A stretch of DNA of 21,391 nucleotides from Pseudomonadota bacterium (lineage in GTDB: Bacteria; Pseudomonadota; Alphaproteobacteria; Rhizobiales; Devosiaceae): positions 1-21,391 of the forward strand of contig JAEYYP010000054.1 in NCBI GenBank assembly GCA_023428425.1, read 5' to 3'. Of the stretch, positions 14,646 through 21,391 are shown piece after piece; positions within the stretch are counted from its first letter, which is position 1; the number at the start of each line of letters is the position of its first letter. The notes below the pieces were generated by a model. It had not been told where the DNA came from. It ran no database searches and was given only the letters and a program-made list of their open reading frames with translations. The position numbers and the translations under genes were made by a program.

Positions 14646-15581
14646 ATGGCACCGCGTTCAAGTTGGAAGGGTTATCTCAAGCTGAGCCTCGTCACCTGCC
14701 CGGTGAAACTCTACCCGGCGACCAGCAGCAACGAGCGCATTCGCTTCAACCAGCTGCACAAGGACACCCACAACCGGATCAACATGAAGCCGGTCGATCC
14801 CGAACTGGGCATCGTCGAGCGCTCCGACTTGGTGAAGGGCTACGAATACGAGGACAAGCAGTACATCATCATCGATGACAGCGACCTCGAAGCCGTCCGC
14901 ATCGAAAGCTCGCACACCATCAACATCGAGTCCTTCGTCGATGAGAGCGAAGTCGACACGATCTACGAGGACGCCCCCTACTACCTCGCCCCCGATGGCG
15001 CCATGGCCGAAGAAACCTTCATCGTGCTGCGCGAAGCGCTGCGCAACGCCGGCAAGGTAGCGATCGCCCGCCTCGTCATGAGCTCCCGCGAACGCGTCGT
15101 CACCATCGGCGCCCGCGACAAGGGCATGTTCCTTCACACCCTGCGCAATCCCAACGAAGTCCGCGCCAGCTCCGAGGTCTTCGACTCCATCCCCGATGCG
15201 AAGCCCGACGCCGAAATGCTCCAGCTCGCCGAAGCGCTGATCAAGCAGAAGGTCACGCATTTCGAGCCCAGGAACTACGAGGATCGCTACGAGACCGCGC
15301 TGATGGCGATGATCCGCGAGAAGCTCAAGGGTCACAAGCCGATCATCGCCGACGCGCCGGAACGCGGCAACGTCATCAACCTGATGGACGCCCTCAAGGC
15401 CTCGCTCGGCCAATCCAAGCCCGCCGCCGCCAGCAAGTCCAAGGACGAGGCACCGGCAAAGAAGACCGCTGCCAAGGCCACCGAGGCCAAGCCCGCCGCC
15501 CCCAAGAAAGTCTCCCTCAAGGACGCCCTCGCCGCCTCCGAAGCCGTCGCTCCCAAGGCGACCGCCCGCAAGAAGGCCTGA
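14646..15581 (+). CDS. ku: Non-homologous end joining protein Ku
   Basis: Forms a ring-shaped homodimer that threads onto broken DNA ends and recruits LigD. The protein has 311 residues. The Ku core covers about residues 1-255, beginning SSWKGYLKLSLVTCPVKLYP, a very typical bacterial Ku start, and including RIRFNQLHKDTHNRI and VKGYEYEDKQYIIIDDSDLEA. The last 50 or so residues form a flexible Lys/Ala-rich tail, which in other bacterial Ku proteins helps DNA binding and LigD recruitment. GGAGAGG lies just before the ATG. It sits between ligD and the BRCT-TPR gene. Confidence 0.97.
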   Translation: MAPRSSWKGYLKLSLVTCPVKLYPATSSNERIRFNQLHKDTHNRINMKPVDPELGIVERSDLVKGYEYEDKQYIIIDDSDLEAVRIESSHTINIESFVDESEVDTIYEDAPYYLAPDGAMAEETFIVLREALRNAGKVAIARLVMSSRERVVTIGARDKGMFLHTLRNPNEVRASSEVFDSIPDAKPDAEMLQLAEALIKQKVTHFEPRNYEDRYETALMAMIREKLKGHKPIIADAPERGNVINLMDALKASLGQSKPAAASKSKDEAPAKKTAAKATEAKPAAPKKVSLKDALAASEAVAPKATARKKA

Positions 15582-15622
15582 AGCGCGACATGCGGGGCTG
15601 GCGGATCACCCCGTTAAGCTTG

Positions 15623-15628
15623 TAGAAT
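15623..15628 (+). promoter_or_regulatory. Possible -10 box for a leaderless transcript of the BRCT gene
   Basis: TAGAAT ends seven bases before the ATG at 15636, and no Shine-Dalgarno is present between them. A transcript starting the usual distance after this box would begin at or next to the ATG. No good -35 is seen at 17 bases upstream. The rest of the 54-base gap (15582-15635) holds only a weak GGGG/CCCC pairing. Confidence 0.35.
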
Positions 15629-15635
15629 CGCGCCC

Positions 15636-16712
15636 ATGGCAAGGACGGGCACCATTTTCGGCATCGTGGGGGCGCTCGCAGCGTTTCCGCGCCGCCTCGC
15701 CGCCCGCGCCGTCGAAGCGGCCGGCGGCCAGTTGCGCCGTGGCATCAACCGGCAGACCACCCACGTCGTCATCGGCCGCAAGCTGATCGACCGCCTGTCC
15801 GACACCGAGATCGAAGCAAAGCTGGCCGACCTCCGCCAGCACGAAGCCACCCTCCTCAGCGAACGCGGCTTCCTCACCTGGCTTCGCCTGCTCGACCCGC
15901 CCCAGCACTCGAGCCTCACCCGCACCTCGCTGCTCGAGCAGAGCAAGCTCGACGCCCACACCTTCGACATGCTCGTTCTCTTCGACGCCTTCGAGCATTC
16001 CGCCGAACCCTTCAGCTTCCGCGACCTCATCCTCGCCCGCAAGTATGCCGGCCTCGTCGCCGGCGGCGCTGGCTGGGGCGCCATCGCCCGCTCGATCCAT
16101 CGCTCGGGCCCGGTCACCTCGCTCACCGCCCTGTCGCTCCACCACAAGGGCGACCGCCTCTATGTCACCGACGGCGAAAACGCTGCCGAAATGGACGGCC
16201 AGCGCCTCCTCGACCTCGCCCCCGCCGCGGACCAGTCCGAGGATTATTTCGCCCGGGCCGAAGCCCTCGAAGCCAACAAGCTCTTTGCCGAAGCCGCCAC
16301 GCTCTACGAACGCTGCCTGAGCATCGACCCGACGGATTCCGTGGCCGCCTTCAACCTGGCCAATTGCCTAAGGGCCATGGATCAGCCAGACCAGGCCGCC
16401 CTCGCCTACGCCCGCGCCATCAAGCTCGATCCGGGTTTCGCCGAAGCCTGGTTCAACTTCGCCGGCCTGCTCCGCGACCAGAAGCGCATCGCCCCCGCCC
16501 GAGAACACCTCAGCAAGGCAATCACCATCGATCCCGGCTACGCCGACGCCATCTACAATCTCGCCACGCTCGAATACGAGGCGGTGAACCTGCGCGAAGC
16601 CCGCCGCTGGTGGCTGCGCTATCTCGAACTGGACGACCACTCCGACTGGGCCAAGAAGGCCACGCGCGGCATCGCCTATATCGACCATGAGCTGAGAAAG
16701 TCCGCCGGCTGA
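15636..16712 (+). CDS. BRCT - MerR-like HTH - TPR fusion protein of unknown function
   Basis: No named function is recognised. Three regions can be read in the 358 residues. Residues 5-88 look like a BRCT domain: IFGIVGALAAFPRR, the GG turn at 30-31, TTHVVIG at 41-47, and the late conserved tryptophan W82. Residues 97-160 resemble a MerR-type helix-turn-helix, with FSFRDLILARKYAGLVAGGA followed by WGAIARSIHRSG. Residues 205-345 contain four tetratricopeptide repeats, each ending DP or similar (LSIDPTD, IKLDPGF, ITIDPGY, LELDDHS). BRCT domains bind phosphoproteins or DNA ends, and TPRs bind partner proteins. Its place directly after ligD and ku suggests a scaffold or regulator of end joining. 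It overlaps the next gene by one base. Confidence 0.85.
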   Translation: MARTGTIFGIVGALAAFPRRLAARAVEAAGGQLRRGINRQTTHVVIGRKLIDRLSDTEIEAKLADLRQHEATLLSERGFLTWLRLLDPPQHSSLTRTSLLEQSKLDAHTFDMLVLFDAFEHSAEPFSFRDLILARKYAGLVAGGAGWGAIARSIHRSGPVTSLTALSLHHKGDRLYVTDGENAAEMDGQRLLDLAPAADQSEDYFARAEALEANKLFAEAATLYERCLSIDPTDSVAAFNLANCLRAMDQPDQAALAYARAIKLDPGFAEAWFNFAGLLRDQKRIAPAREHLSKAITIDPGYADAIYNLATLEYEAVNLREARRWWLRYLELDDHSDWAKKATRGIAYIDHELRKSAG

Positions 16713-17353
16713 TGGCCACCGATTTCCTCTTCGACGGCCCCGAGGATGCGCGCTTCACCATCCTCCTCGCCCACGGCGCCGGCGCCCCGATGGACTCGGC
16801 CTCCATGAACGCCACCGCGAAAGCACTGGCCGCCGCGAACATCCGCGTCGCCCGCTTCGAGTTCGGCTACATGGCCGCCCGCCGCACCGGCACCCGCCGT
16901 CCGCCGCCCAAGGCCGAGACGGTGATGCCCGAGTACATCGCGGCGGTCGACGACCTCGGCCCCACCCCCGGCCCGCTGCTGATCGGCGGCAAATCGATGG
17001 GCGGCCGGGTCGCCAGCATGGTCGCCGACGCCCTGCTCGACGCCAGGCGCATCGCCGGCCTCGTCTGCCTCGGCTACCCCTTCCACCCGCCCGGCCGCCC
17101 CACGCAATTGCGCACCGCGCACCTCAAGGGCCTCAAGACCCCGACCCTCATCGTCCAGGGCACTCGCGACGAGTTCGGCGTCCCCGACGAGGTCGCAACC
17201 TACGACCTCTCTCAGAGCATCGAACTCCTCTGGCTGGAAGACGGCGACCACGACCTCAAGCCGCGCAAGTCCATCTCCGGCTTCACCACCGCGCAGCACC
17301 TCACCACGTTGGCCGACAGCGTCCACGCCTTCGCTACCCGCATCAGCGGCTAA
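16712..17353 (+). CDS. Small alpha/beta hydrolase (KANL3/Tex30-like)
   Basis: Predicted cytoplasmic serine hydrolase of 213 residues. The oxyanion region LLAHGAGAPMDS follows the first strand. The nucleophile is S95 in GGKSMGGR, the acid D153 in GTRDEFG, and the histidine H180 in DGDHDLKP, so the catalytic triad is complete. The GKSMGGR elbow and short length match the KANL3/Tex30-like branch, whose bacterial substrates are unknown. The ATG overlaps the stop of the BRCT-TPR gene by one base (TGATG), and the exonuclease III gene follows after five bases, so it is embedded in the repair gene cluster. A repair role is not shown. Confidence 0.9.
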   Translation: MATDFLFDGPEDARFTILLAHGAGAPMDSASMNATAKALAAANIRVARFEFGYMAARRTGTRRPPPKAETVMPEYIAAVDDLGPTPGPLLIGGKSMGGRVASMVADALLDARRIAGLVCLGYPFHPPGRPTQLRTAHLKGLKTPTLIVQGTRDEFGVPDEVATYDLSQSIELLWLEDGDHDLKPRKSISGFTTAQHLTTLADSVHAFATRISG

Positions 17354-17358
17354 CGCCC

Positions 17359-18147
17359 GTGAAGGTCGCCACCTTCAATATCAACAACATAAACCGCCGC
17401 CTTCCAGTCCTGCTCGAATGGCTGGAGGCCGCCGAACCCGACATCGTCTGCCTGCAGGAACTGAAAGCCGCCGACCTTCAGTTCCCCCAGTCGGCCCTCG
17501 CCAAGGCCGGCTACGGTGCGGTCTGGAAAGGCCAATCCACCTGGAACGGCGTCGCCATCCTCGCCCGCGGCAGCGAACCAGTCCTCACCAAGGACACCCT
17601 CCCGGGCGACGAGTCCGATCGCGAAGCCCGCTACATCGAAGCCGCCGTGTCCGGCATCCTCGTCGGCTGCCTCTACGCCCCCAACCGCAACCCGCAGCCC
17701 GGCCTGAAATTCGACGCCAAGCTCCGCTGGACCGACCGCCTCATCGCCCACGCCGCCGACCTGCTCGCGGAGGACATCCCGGTGGTGCTGGCCGGCGACT
17801 ACAACATCGTCCCCGAGCCGCGCGACATCTACGTCACCACCTCCTACAAGGACAACGCGCTGGTCCAGCCGCGCCCGCGCCAGCAGTTCGCCGAACTCCT
17901 CGCCCAGGGCTGGACAGATGGCTTGCGGAAAGTCTTCCCCGACGAGCCGGCGCTCTACACCTTCTGGGACTACCGCCGAAACCGCTGGGAACGAAATGCC
18001 GGCCTGAGGCTCGACCACCTGCTGCTGTCGCCCCAGCTTCTCCCCCGCCTCACCCGAGCCGGCATCGACCGCCCCGTCCGCGCCCTGGAAGTCGCCTCCG
18101 ACCACGCCCCCGCCTGGATCGAACTCAGCGACAGGAAGAAGCGCTGA
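17359..18147 (+). CDS. xthA: Exodeoxyribonuclease III (AP endonuclease)
   Basis: Cuts DNA at abasic sites and removes 3' blocking groups in base excision repair; 262 residues, as in E. coli Xth. The catalytic set of the exonuclease III/APE1 family is complete: N7, E34 (CLQELK), Y106 (YAPNRNPQPG), D147 and N149 (GDYN), D219 (LRLDHLL), and D248-H249 (SDHAP). The start is a GTG at 17359, placed to give the standard MKVATFNIN opening. It closes the + strand repair block and converges with the SDR gene, leaving only seven bases between the stops and no visible terminator. Confidence 0.96.
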   Translation: MKVATFNINNINRRLPVLLEWLEAAEPDIVCLQELKAADLQFPQSALAKAGYGAVWKGQSTWNGVAILARGSEPVLTKDTLPGDESDREARYIEAAVSGILVGCLYAPNRNPQPGLKFDAKLRWTDRLIAHAADLLAEDIPVVLAGDYNIVPEPRDIYVTTSYKDNALVQPRPRQQFAELLAQGWTDGLRKVFPDEPALYTFWDYRRNRWERNAGLRLDHLLLSPQLLPRLTRAGIDRPVRALEVASDHAPAWIELSDRKKR

Positions 18148-18154
18148 CGCCCCC

Positions 18155-18934
18155 TCAGAAATCCTCGACCGTCAGCTGCCGCGCCATCACTATATTGCCG
18201 GCCATCAGCCCGCAGTCGACCGGGATCGCCGCCCCGGTCACCGCGCTCGCCAGGTCCGAGGCGAGGAACGAGATCACCCGCGCCACCTCGTCGGGCTCGA
18301 CGATCCGCCCGAGCGGATACCATCGCTCCAGCGTCTTCAGCACGTTGGGATCCTTGGCCTTGCGCTCGTCCCAGATCGGCGTGCGCACCGTGCCCGGCAG
18401 TACGATGTTGCAGCGGATGCCGTAGCGCCCATACTCGAGCGCCAGCGACTTGGTCATCGAGATCATGCCGGCCTTGGCGGCGCTGTAGGCCGGATCACCC
18501 AGCGCATGAAGGCCGTTCACCGACCCCACGTTGACGATGTTGCCCGAGCGCCGCTCCACCATCTGCGGCAGCACCGCCTTGGCGCAGGCGAAGGCCCCGT
18601 TGAGGTTGGCGTCCATGTCGGCCCGCCAATCGTCCGGCGTCGTCTTGGCGTAGGTCGGAAACCGCGACACGCCGGCATTGTTGATCAGCACATGCACGTC
18701 GCCGAATTTCGCGAACGCCGCCGCCACCGCTTCGGCATCGCTGATATCCGCCACCGCCGGAATCACCTTGATCCCGTCGCGCCCCAGCGTATCCACCAGC
18801 GCGTTGACCTTGTCGTTCCGGTCGAGCGCCGCGATCGTCGCGCCCTCTTGGCCGAAGAACCGGCAGAGCCACTGCCCTATGCCGCCGGCCGCGCCCGTAA
18901 TTGCGATTGTCTGTCCCGCGTGCTGCCCGCTCAT
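18155..18934 (-). CDS. SDR-family NAD(H)-dependent oxidoreductase
   Basis: Classical short-chain dehydrogenase of 259 residues. The cofactor motif TGAAGGIG is at residues 13-20, and D38 after the second strand favours NAD(H) over NADP(H). The NNAG motif is at 85-88, and the catalytic S138, Y150 and K154 are present (YSAAK). Likely substrates are sugar or sugar-acid hydroxyls; 2-keto-3-deoxy-L-fuconate dehydrogenase and similar enzymes belong here. It is the last gene of the minus-strand operon, starting 21 bases after the amidohydrolase gene ends. Confidence 0.95.
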   Translation of the reverse strand: MSGQHAGQTIAITGAAGGIGQWLCRFFGQEGATIAALDRNDKVNALVDTLGRDGIKVIPAVADISDAEAVAAAFAKFGDVHVLINNAGVSRFPTYAKTTPDDWRADMDANLNGAFACAKAVLPQMVERRSGNIVNVGSVNGLHALGDPAYSAAKAGMISMTKSLALEYGRYGIRCNIVLPGTVRTPIWDERKAKDPNVLKTLERWYPLGRIVEPDEVARVISFLASDLASAVTGAAIPVDCGLMAGNIVMARQLTVEDF

Positions 18935-18955
18935 CTCGATCTCTCCGCCCGCGCC

Positions 18956-20158
18956 TTAGTGGTGATGATGCCCGTGACCATAATGGCCGAGGATCGACCA
19001 TTCCTCGAACGGCCGCCGGCTGACTTCCATCTCCTTGCCGCCGAGGAACACCATCTCGGGCTGCAGCAGCTTGGTGCCCTGCCGCTTCTGGCCCACTACG
19101 TCCTCGAACACGAAGTCGGACTCGACCTCGCGCAGCACCGCGATATCCGCCGCGACGCCAACCCCGAGATGCCCCAGTTCCGGCTTGCGGATGGCGAGCG
19201 CCGGCCGGCTCGTCGACATTCCGATCACCTCGGGCAGCGTCAGCCCGGAGTTCCACAGCTTGCTCATCACATGCAACAGGTCGAAGCCCGGCCCCTCGAT
19301 GGCGATCACATGCACGTCCGACGAGATCAGGTCCGGCTTGAACCCCGCCGTCAGCGCCGTCTCCGCCGTCTCGTAGCCGAACGCGCCCATGCCGTGCGCG
19401 ATGTCGAACAGCACGCCGCGCTCGCGCGCCGCGATGATCTGCGGCAGGATCTTGCCATCCTCGCCGATCGCCGAGTTCGGCTCCGGCCGGTAGCAGTGGG
19501 TCAGGATGTCGCCCGGCCGCAGCATGTCCACCACGTCGCCATAGCTCGGCGGCGGATGCCCAATATGGGTCATCAGCGGCAGGTCCACGGCGTTCGCCGC
19601 CTCCAGCGCCAGCTCCAGTGCCCCGAGCCCCAGGTCGCCCGTGACGATGCCGCCGATACGCACCTTCACCCCGATGATCCTGTCGCGGTTCTCCTCGATG
19701 GCCTGCACGCAGCGATGCACCGGCAGCATCGAGCGCGCCGTCGCCTCGCCCACCGACACGTCCTTGTCGAACCCGAAAATGCCGGGGAACGAGATGTTGA
19801 GGAAGGCGTAGATCCGGTAGGGCGAATGCGCCATGACGTAATCGCGAAACCCGGCATAGTTGCCCGCCCCCGCGCTGCCCGCGTCGATCAGCGTCGTGCA
19901 GGCCGAGCGCCGCGCGATCAACCCGGGATCAACGCTCAGCGACGTCGCCTTGTGATAGACATGGGTGTGGATGTCGATCAGCCCCGGCGCCACCACTAGC
20001 CCCTTCACGTCGCGCACCTTGGCGGCCGAAGCGGCGAGCCCCGGCCCCACCGCGGCGATCTTGCCGCCCTTGATCGCCACGTCGTTGACACCGTCGATGC
20101 CGTTGCGCTCGTCGATCACCCGGCCGCCCGTCAGCACGAGATCGTAGGTCGCAGTCAT
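18956..20158 (-). CDS. Amidohydrolase/deacetylase-family metallohydrolase (dihydroorotase-like)
   Basis: Cyclic-amidohydrolase type enzyme of 400 residues. A small N-terminal beta domain (LVLTGGRVIDERNG) leads into the barrel. Metal and catalytic residues are all visible: H64 and H66 (DIHTHVY), K165 (GVKVRI, the likely carbamylated lysine), H198 (MTHIGHP), H221 (LTHCYRP) and D281 (SSDVH). This is the branch often labelled deacetylase or EF_0837/AHA_3915-like, with substrates such as N-acetylated or lactone compounds. The ATG at 20158 is preferred to the GTG at 20161 because AGGAG then sits seven bases away. The C-terminus is unusual: HYGHGHHHH, six histidines in the last nine residues. Confidence 0.92.
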   Translation of the reverse strand: MTATYDLVLTGGRVIDERNGIDGVNDVAIKGGKIAAVGPGLAASAAKVRDVKGLVVAPGLIDIHTHVYHKATSLSVDPGLIARRSACTTLIDAGSAGAGNYAGFRDYVMAHSPYRIYAFLNISFPGIFGFDKDVSVGEATARSMLPVHRCVQAIEENRDRIIGVKVRIGGIVTGDLGLGALELALEAANAVDLPLMTHIGHPPPSYGDVVDMLRPGDILTHCYRPEPNSAIGEDGKILPQIIAARERGVLFDIAHGMGAFGYETAETALTAGFKPDLISSDVHVIAIEGPGFDLLHVMSKLWNSGLTLPEVIGMSTSRPALAIRKPELGHLGVGVAADIAVLREVESDFVFEDVVGQKRQGTKLLQPEMVFLGGKEMEVSRRPFEEWSILGHYGHGHHHH

Positions 20159-20186
20159 CACTAAACTCCTGGAAAAGGTCGCCGGG

Positions 20187-20206
20187 GGCGGGCCAACTGG
20201 CCCGCC
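20187..20206 (-). other. GC-rich hairpin between the Gfo/Idh and amidohydrolase genes
   Basis: GGCGGGCC-N4-GGCCCGCC is a perfect 8-bp stem with a 4-base loop, midway in the 85-base gap. No T-run follows on the minus strand, so full termination is unlikely. It could stabilise upstream mRNA or set the relative expression of the two genes. The rest of the gap carries only the AGGAG ribosome site. Confidence 0.65.
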
Positions 20207-20243
20207 TCTATCACCGGCAACATCGCGGGACTAGGTTTCGCAC

Positions 20244-21323
20244 CTAGGCCAGCTCGACGACCCGCTTCTCGTTGATCGATTGCTCGGCCGCAAGCACGAT
20301 CCGCAGGCTGTTCACCGCCGCATCCATCGAATCCGACAGGTCGATATCCTCGAGGATCGCCTTGAGGAAATAGGCCTGCTCGCGGTCGCAGAGCTCCTGA
20401 TGGTCCGGCTCGTCCTGCATCGAGAAGATCTCGTCCTTCTTCACGAAGGACTTGTCCACCGGCGACACTTCGGCATGGTGATAGCGGATCGCATCGGTCT
20501 TGGTGTGCTGGTCGATATTGGCCGAGTCCGTCACCCCTTCCTTGTGCTCCTTGGGGTCGGGCACGATCGACACGGCGCCCTTGGGCCCCACCACGTCCTT
20601 CACGAAATAGGCGACCTCGCTCATCATCGGGCCCCAGCCCGCCTCGTACCAGCCCACCGAGCCGTCATCGAAGGTGACGTGCAGGTGGCCGTAGTTCGGC
20701 TTGTCGGCTTCCTGCCACAGGTGCGCACCTATGCCGTGCACCCGCACTGGCTTGGCGCCGGTCATCTGGCACATCACATCCACATAGTGCACGCCGCAAT
20801 CGACGATCGGGATCAGCGAGTCGATCAGGTTCTTGTGCCAGTCATAGGTCGGCCCACCCGATTGCTGGTTGAGGTTCAGCCGCATCACCAGCGGCTTGCC
20901 CAGCGTCTGGGCCAGTTCGGTGAACTTCATCCAGCTCGGGTGCACCCGGAGAATGTAGCCGAGCACGAGCTTGCGGTTCTTCGCCCGCGCCGTGGCGACC
21001 ACGCGCTCGGCGTCCTCGATATTGGTCGCGATCGGCTTTTCCATGAACACATGGGCGCCCGCTTCCATCGCCTTGATGGCATATTCGGCATGGCTGTTCG
21101 GCCACGAGTTGATCGACACCGCATCGGGCTTGGTCGCCGCGAGCGCTTCGTCGAAATCCTCGAACAGCGGATAGCCCTTCAGTTCTTCGGGAATATCCTT
21201 CGACTTGATCGAGCGGCTCATCAGCCCCACGATCTGGAAGCCCGGATTGCGGTGATACGCGCTCGCGTGGGATTTCCCCATGTTGCCGAGCCCCACCACC
21301 AGGATCTTCACAGTGTCGGCCAT
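20244..21323 (-). CDS. Gfo/Idh/MocA family oxidoreductase
   Basis: NAD(P)-dependent dehydrogenase of 359 residues, the standard family length, unlike the longer paralogue at 1474-2730. The Rossmann loop GLGNMG is at residues 11-16. The EKP motif appears in HVFMEKPIATN, and the second active-site motif reads DCGVHYVDV with the expected D-x-x-H spacing. The likely role is oxidation of a sugar, cyclitol or sugar acid. A strong ribosome site (GGGGAGGGG) lies just before the ATG. It is upstream of the amidohydrolase and SDR on the same strand, so these three probably form a short catabolic route. The substrate is unknown. Confidence 0.93.
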   Translation of the reverse strand: MADTVKILVVGLGNMGKSHASAYHRNPGFQIVGLMSRSIKSKDIPEELKGYPLFEDFDEALAATKPDAVSINSWPNSHAEYAIKAMEAGAHVFMEKPIATNIEDAERVVATARAKNRKLVLGYILRVHPSWMKFTELAQTLGKPLVMRLNLNQQSGGPTYDWHKNLIDSLIPIVDCGVHYVDVMCQMTGAKPVRVHGIGAHLWQEADKPNYGHLHVTFDDGSVGWYEAGWGPMMSEVAYFVKDVVGPKGAVSIVPDPKEHKEGVTDSANIDQHTKTDAIRYHHAEVSPVDKSFVKKDEIFSMQDEPDHQELCDREQAYFLKAILEDIDLSDSMDAAVNSLRIVLAAEQSINEKRVVELA

Positions 21324-21344
21324 CGGCCCCTCCCCATCTCTTGT

Positions 21345-21391
21345 TCACTTGACGCCGCCGCCAATGGCCACCGCCGTCGCCAGTCCCTCAC
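21345..21391 (-). CDS. 3' end of an unidentified gene
   Basis: Reading the minus strand from the window edge, one frame stays open for 14 full codons (ending ATAVAIGGGVK) and stops at TGA, 21 bases before the Gfo/Idh start. The short spacing and same direction suit the previous gene of the operon. The fragment is too short to name a family, and it could be chance. Confidence 0.4.
   Translation of the reverse strand, partial: EGLATAVAIGGGVK

Noticed and set aside
18148..18154. Bidirectional terminator between exonuclease III and the SDR gene
   Set aside because: Only seven bases separate the stops and no stem-loop with T-run is seen.
18506..19999. Plus-strand open frame of 497 codons
   Set aside because: Opposite the SDR and amidohydrolase genes, which have full motifs; His/Arg-rich low-complexity translation.

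Overview
The window is GC-rich, densely coding alphaproteobacterial DNA. Most codons end in C or G, genes are packed with 1-4 base stop/start overlaps, and the gene types (sugar ABC permeases, Gfo/Idh oxidoreductases, an IclR regulator, Ku/LigD) are typical of soil Hyphomicrobiales. A Devosia-like or rhizobial relative is my best guess; it rests on gene style and intergenic repeat style, not on a marker gene. No rRNA, tRNA, transposase, phage gene or CRISPR array was seen. No stretch over 300 bases lacks a gene; the longest gap is 10998-11223.

Region A (1-8751, + strand) is one tightly packed catabolic operon. It holds two carbohydrate ABC permeases (the first cut by the window edge), a Gfo/Idh/MocA dehydrogenase, a VOC-fold protein, an enolase-superfamily acid-sugar dehydratase, an amidohydrolase of the lactonase/decarboxylase type, an aldehyde dehydrogenase, a D-2-hydroxyacid dehydrogenase and an LLM-class flavin oxidoreductase. 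An IclR regulator (8819-9607) follows, then a small ABM-domain protein and a fumarylacetoacetate-hydrolase (FAH) family protein (9715-10997). A perfect 8-bp inverted repeat (9674-9693) lies in the promoter region of that last pair and is the best candidate IclR operator. Together the genes look like import and non-phosphorylating oxidative breakdown of a sugar or sugar acid: oxidation, lactone opening, dehydration, processing of a keto-deoxy acid by the FAH protein, and disposal of the aldehyde and hydroxyacid. The substrate cannot be named from sequence.

Region B (10998-12177) holds a long nested-palindrome intergenic element (11021-11143), a lone aldose-1-epimerase-like gene whose Shine-Dalgarno sits in a small hairpin, and a second, shorter hairpin of similar style just before ligD.

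Region C (12178-18147, + strand) is a DNA-repair block. It has a three-domain DNA ligase D (phosphoesterase-ligase-polymerase), Ku, an unusual protein joining a BRCT domain, a MerR-like helix-turn-helix and TPR repeats, a small alpha/beta hydrolase, and exonuclease III. LigD and Ku are the core of bacterial non-homologous end joining. The BRCT-MerR-TPR protein is the most interesting unknown in the window.

Region D (18155-21391, - strand) is a second catabolic operon reading toward region C: the last codons of an unknown gene, a second Gfo/Idh oxidoreductase, a deacetylase-type amidohydrolase with a histidine-rich C-terminus, and an SDR oxidoreductase. It converges on exonuclease III with only 7 bases between them.
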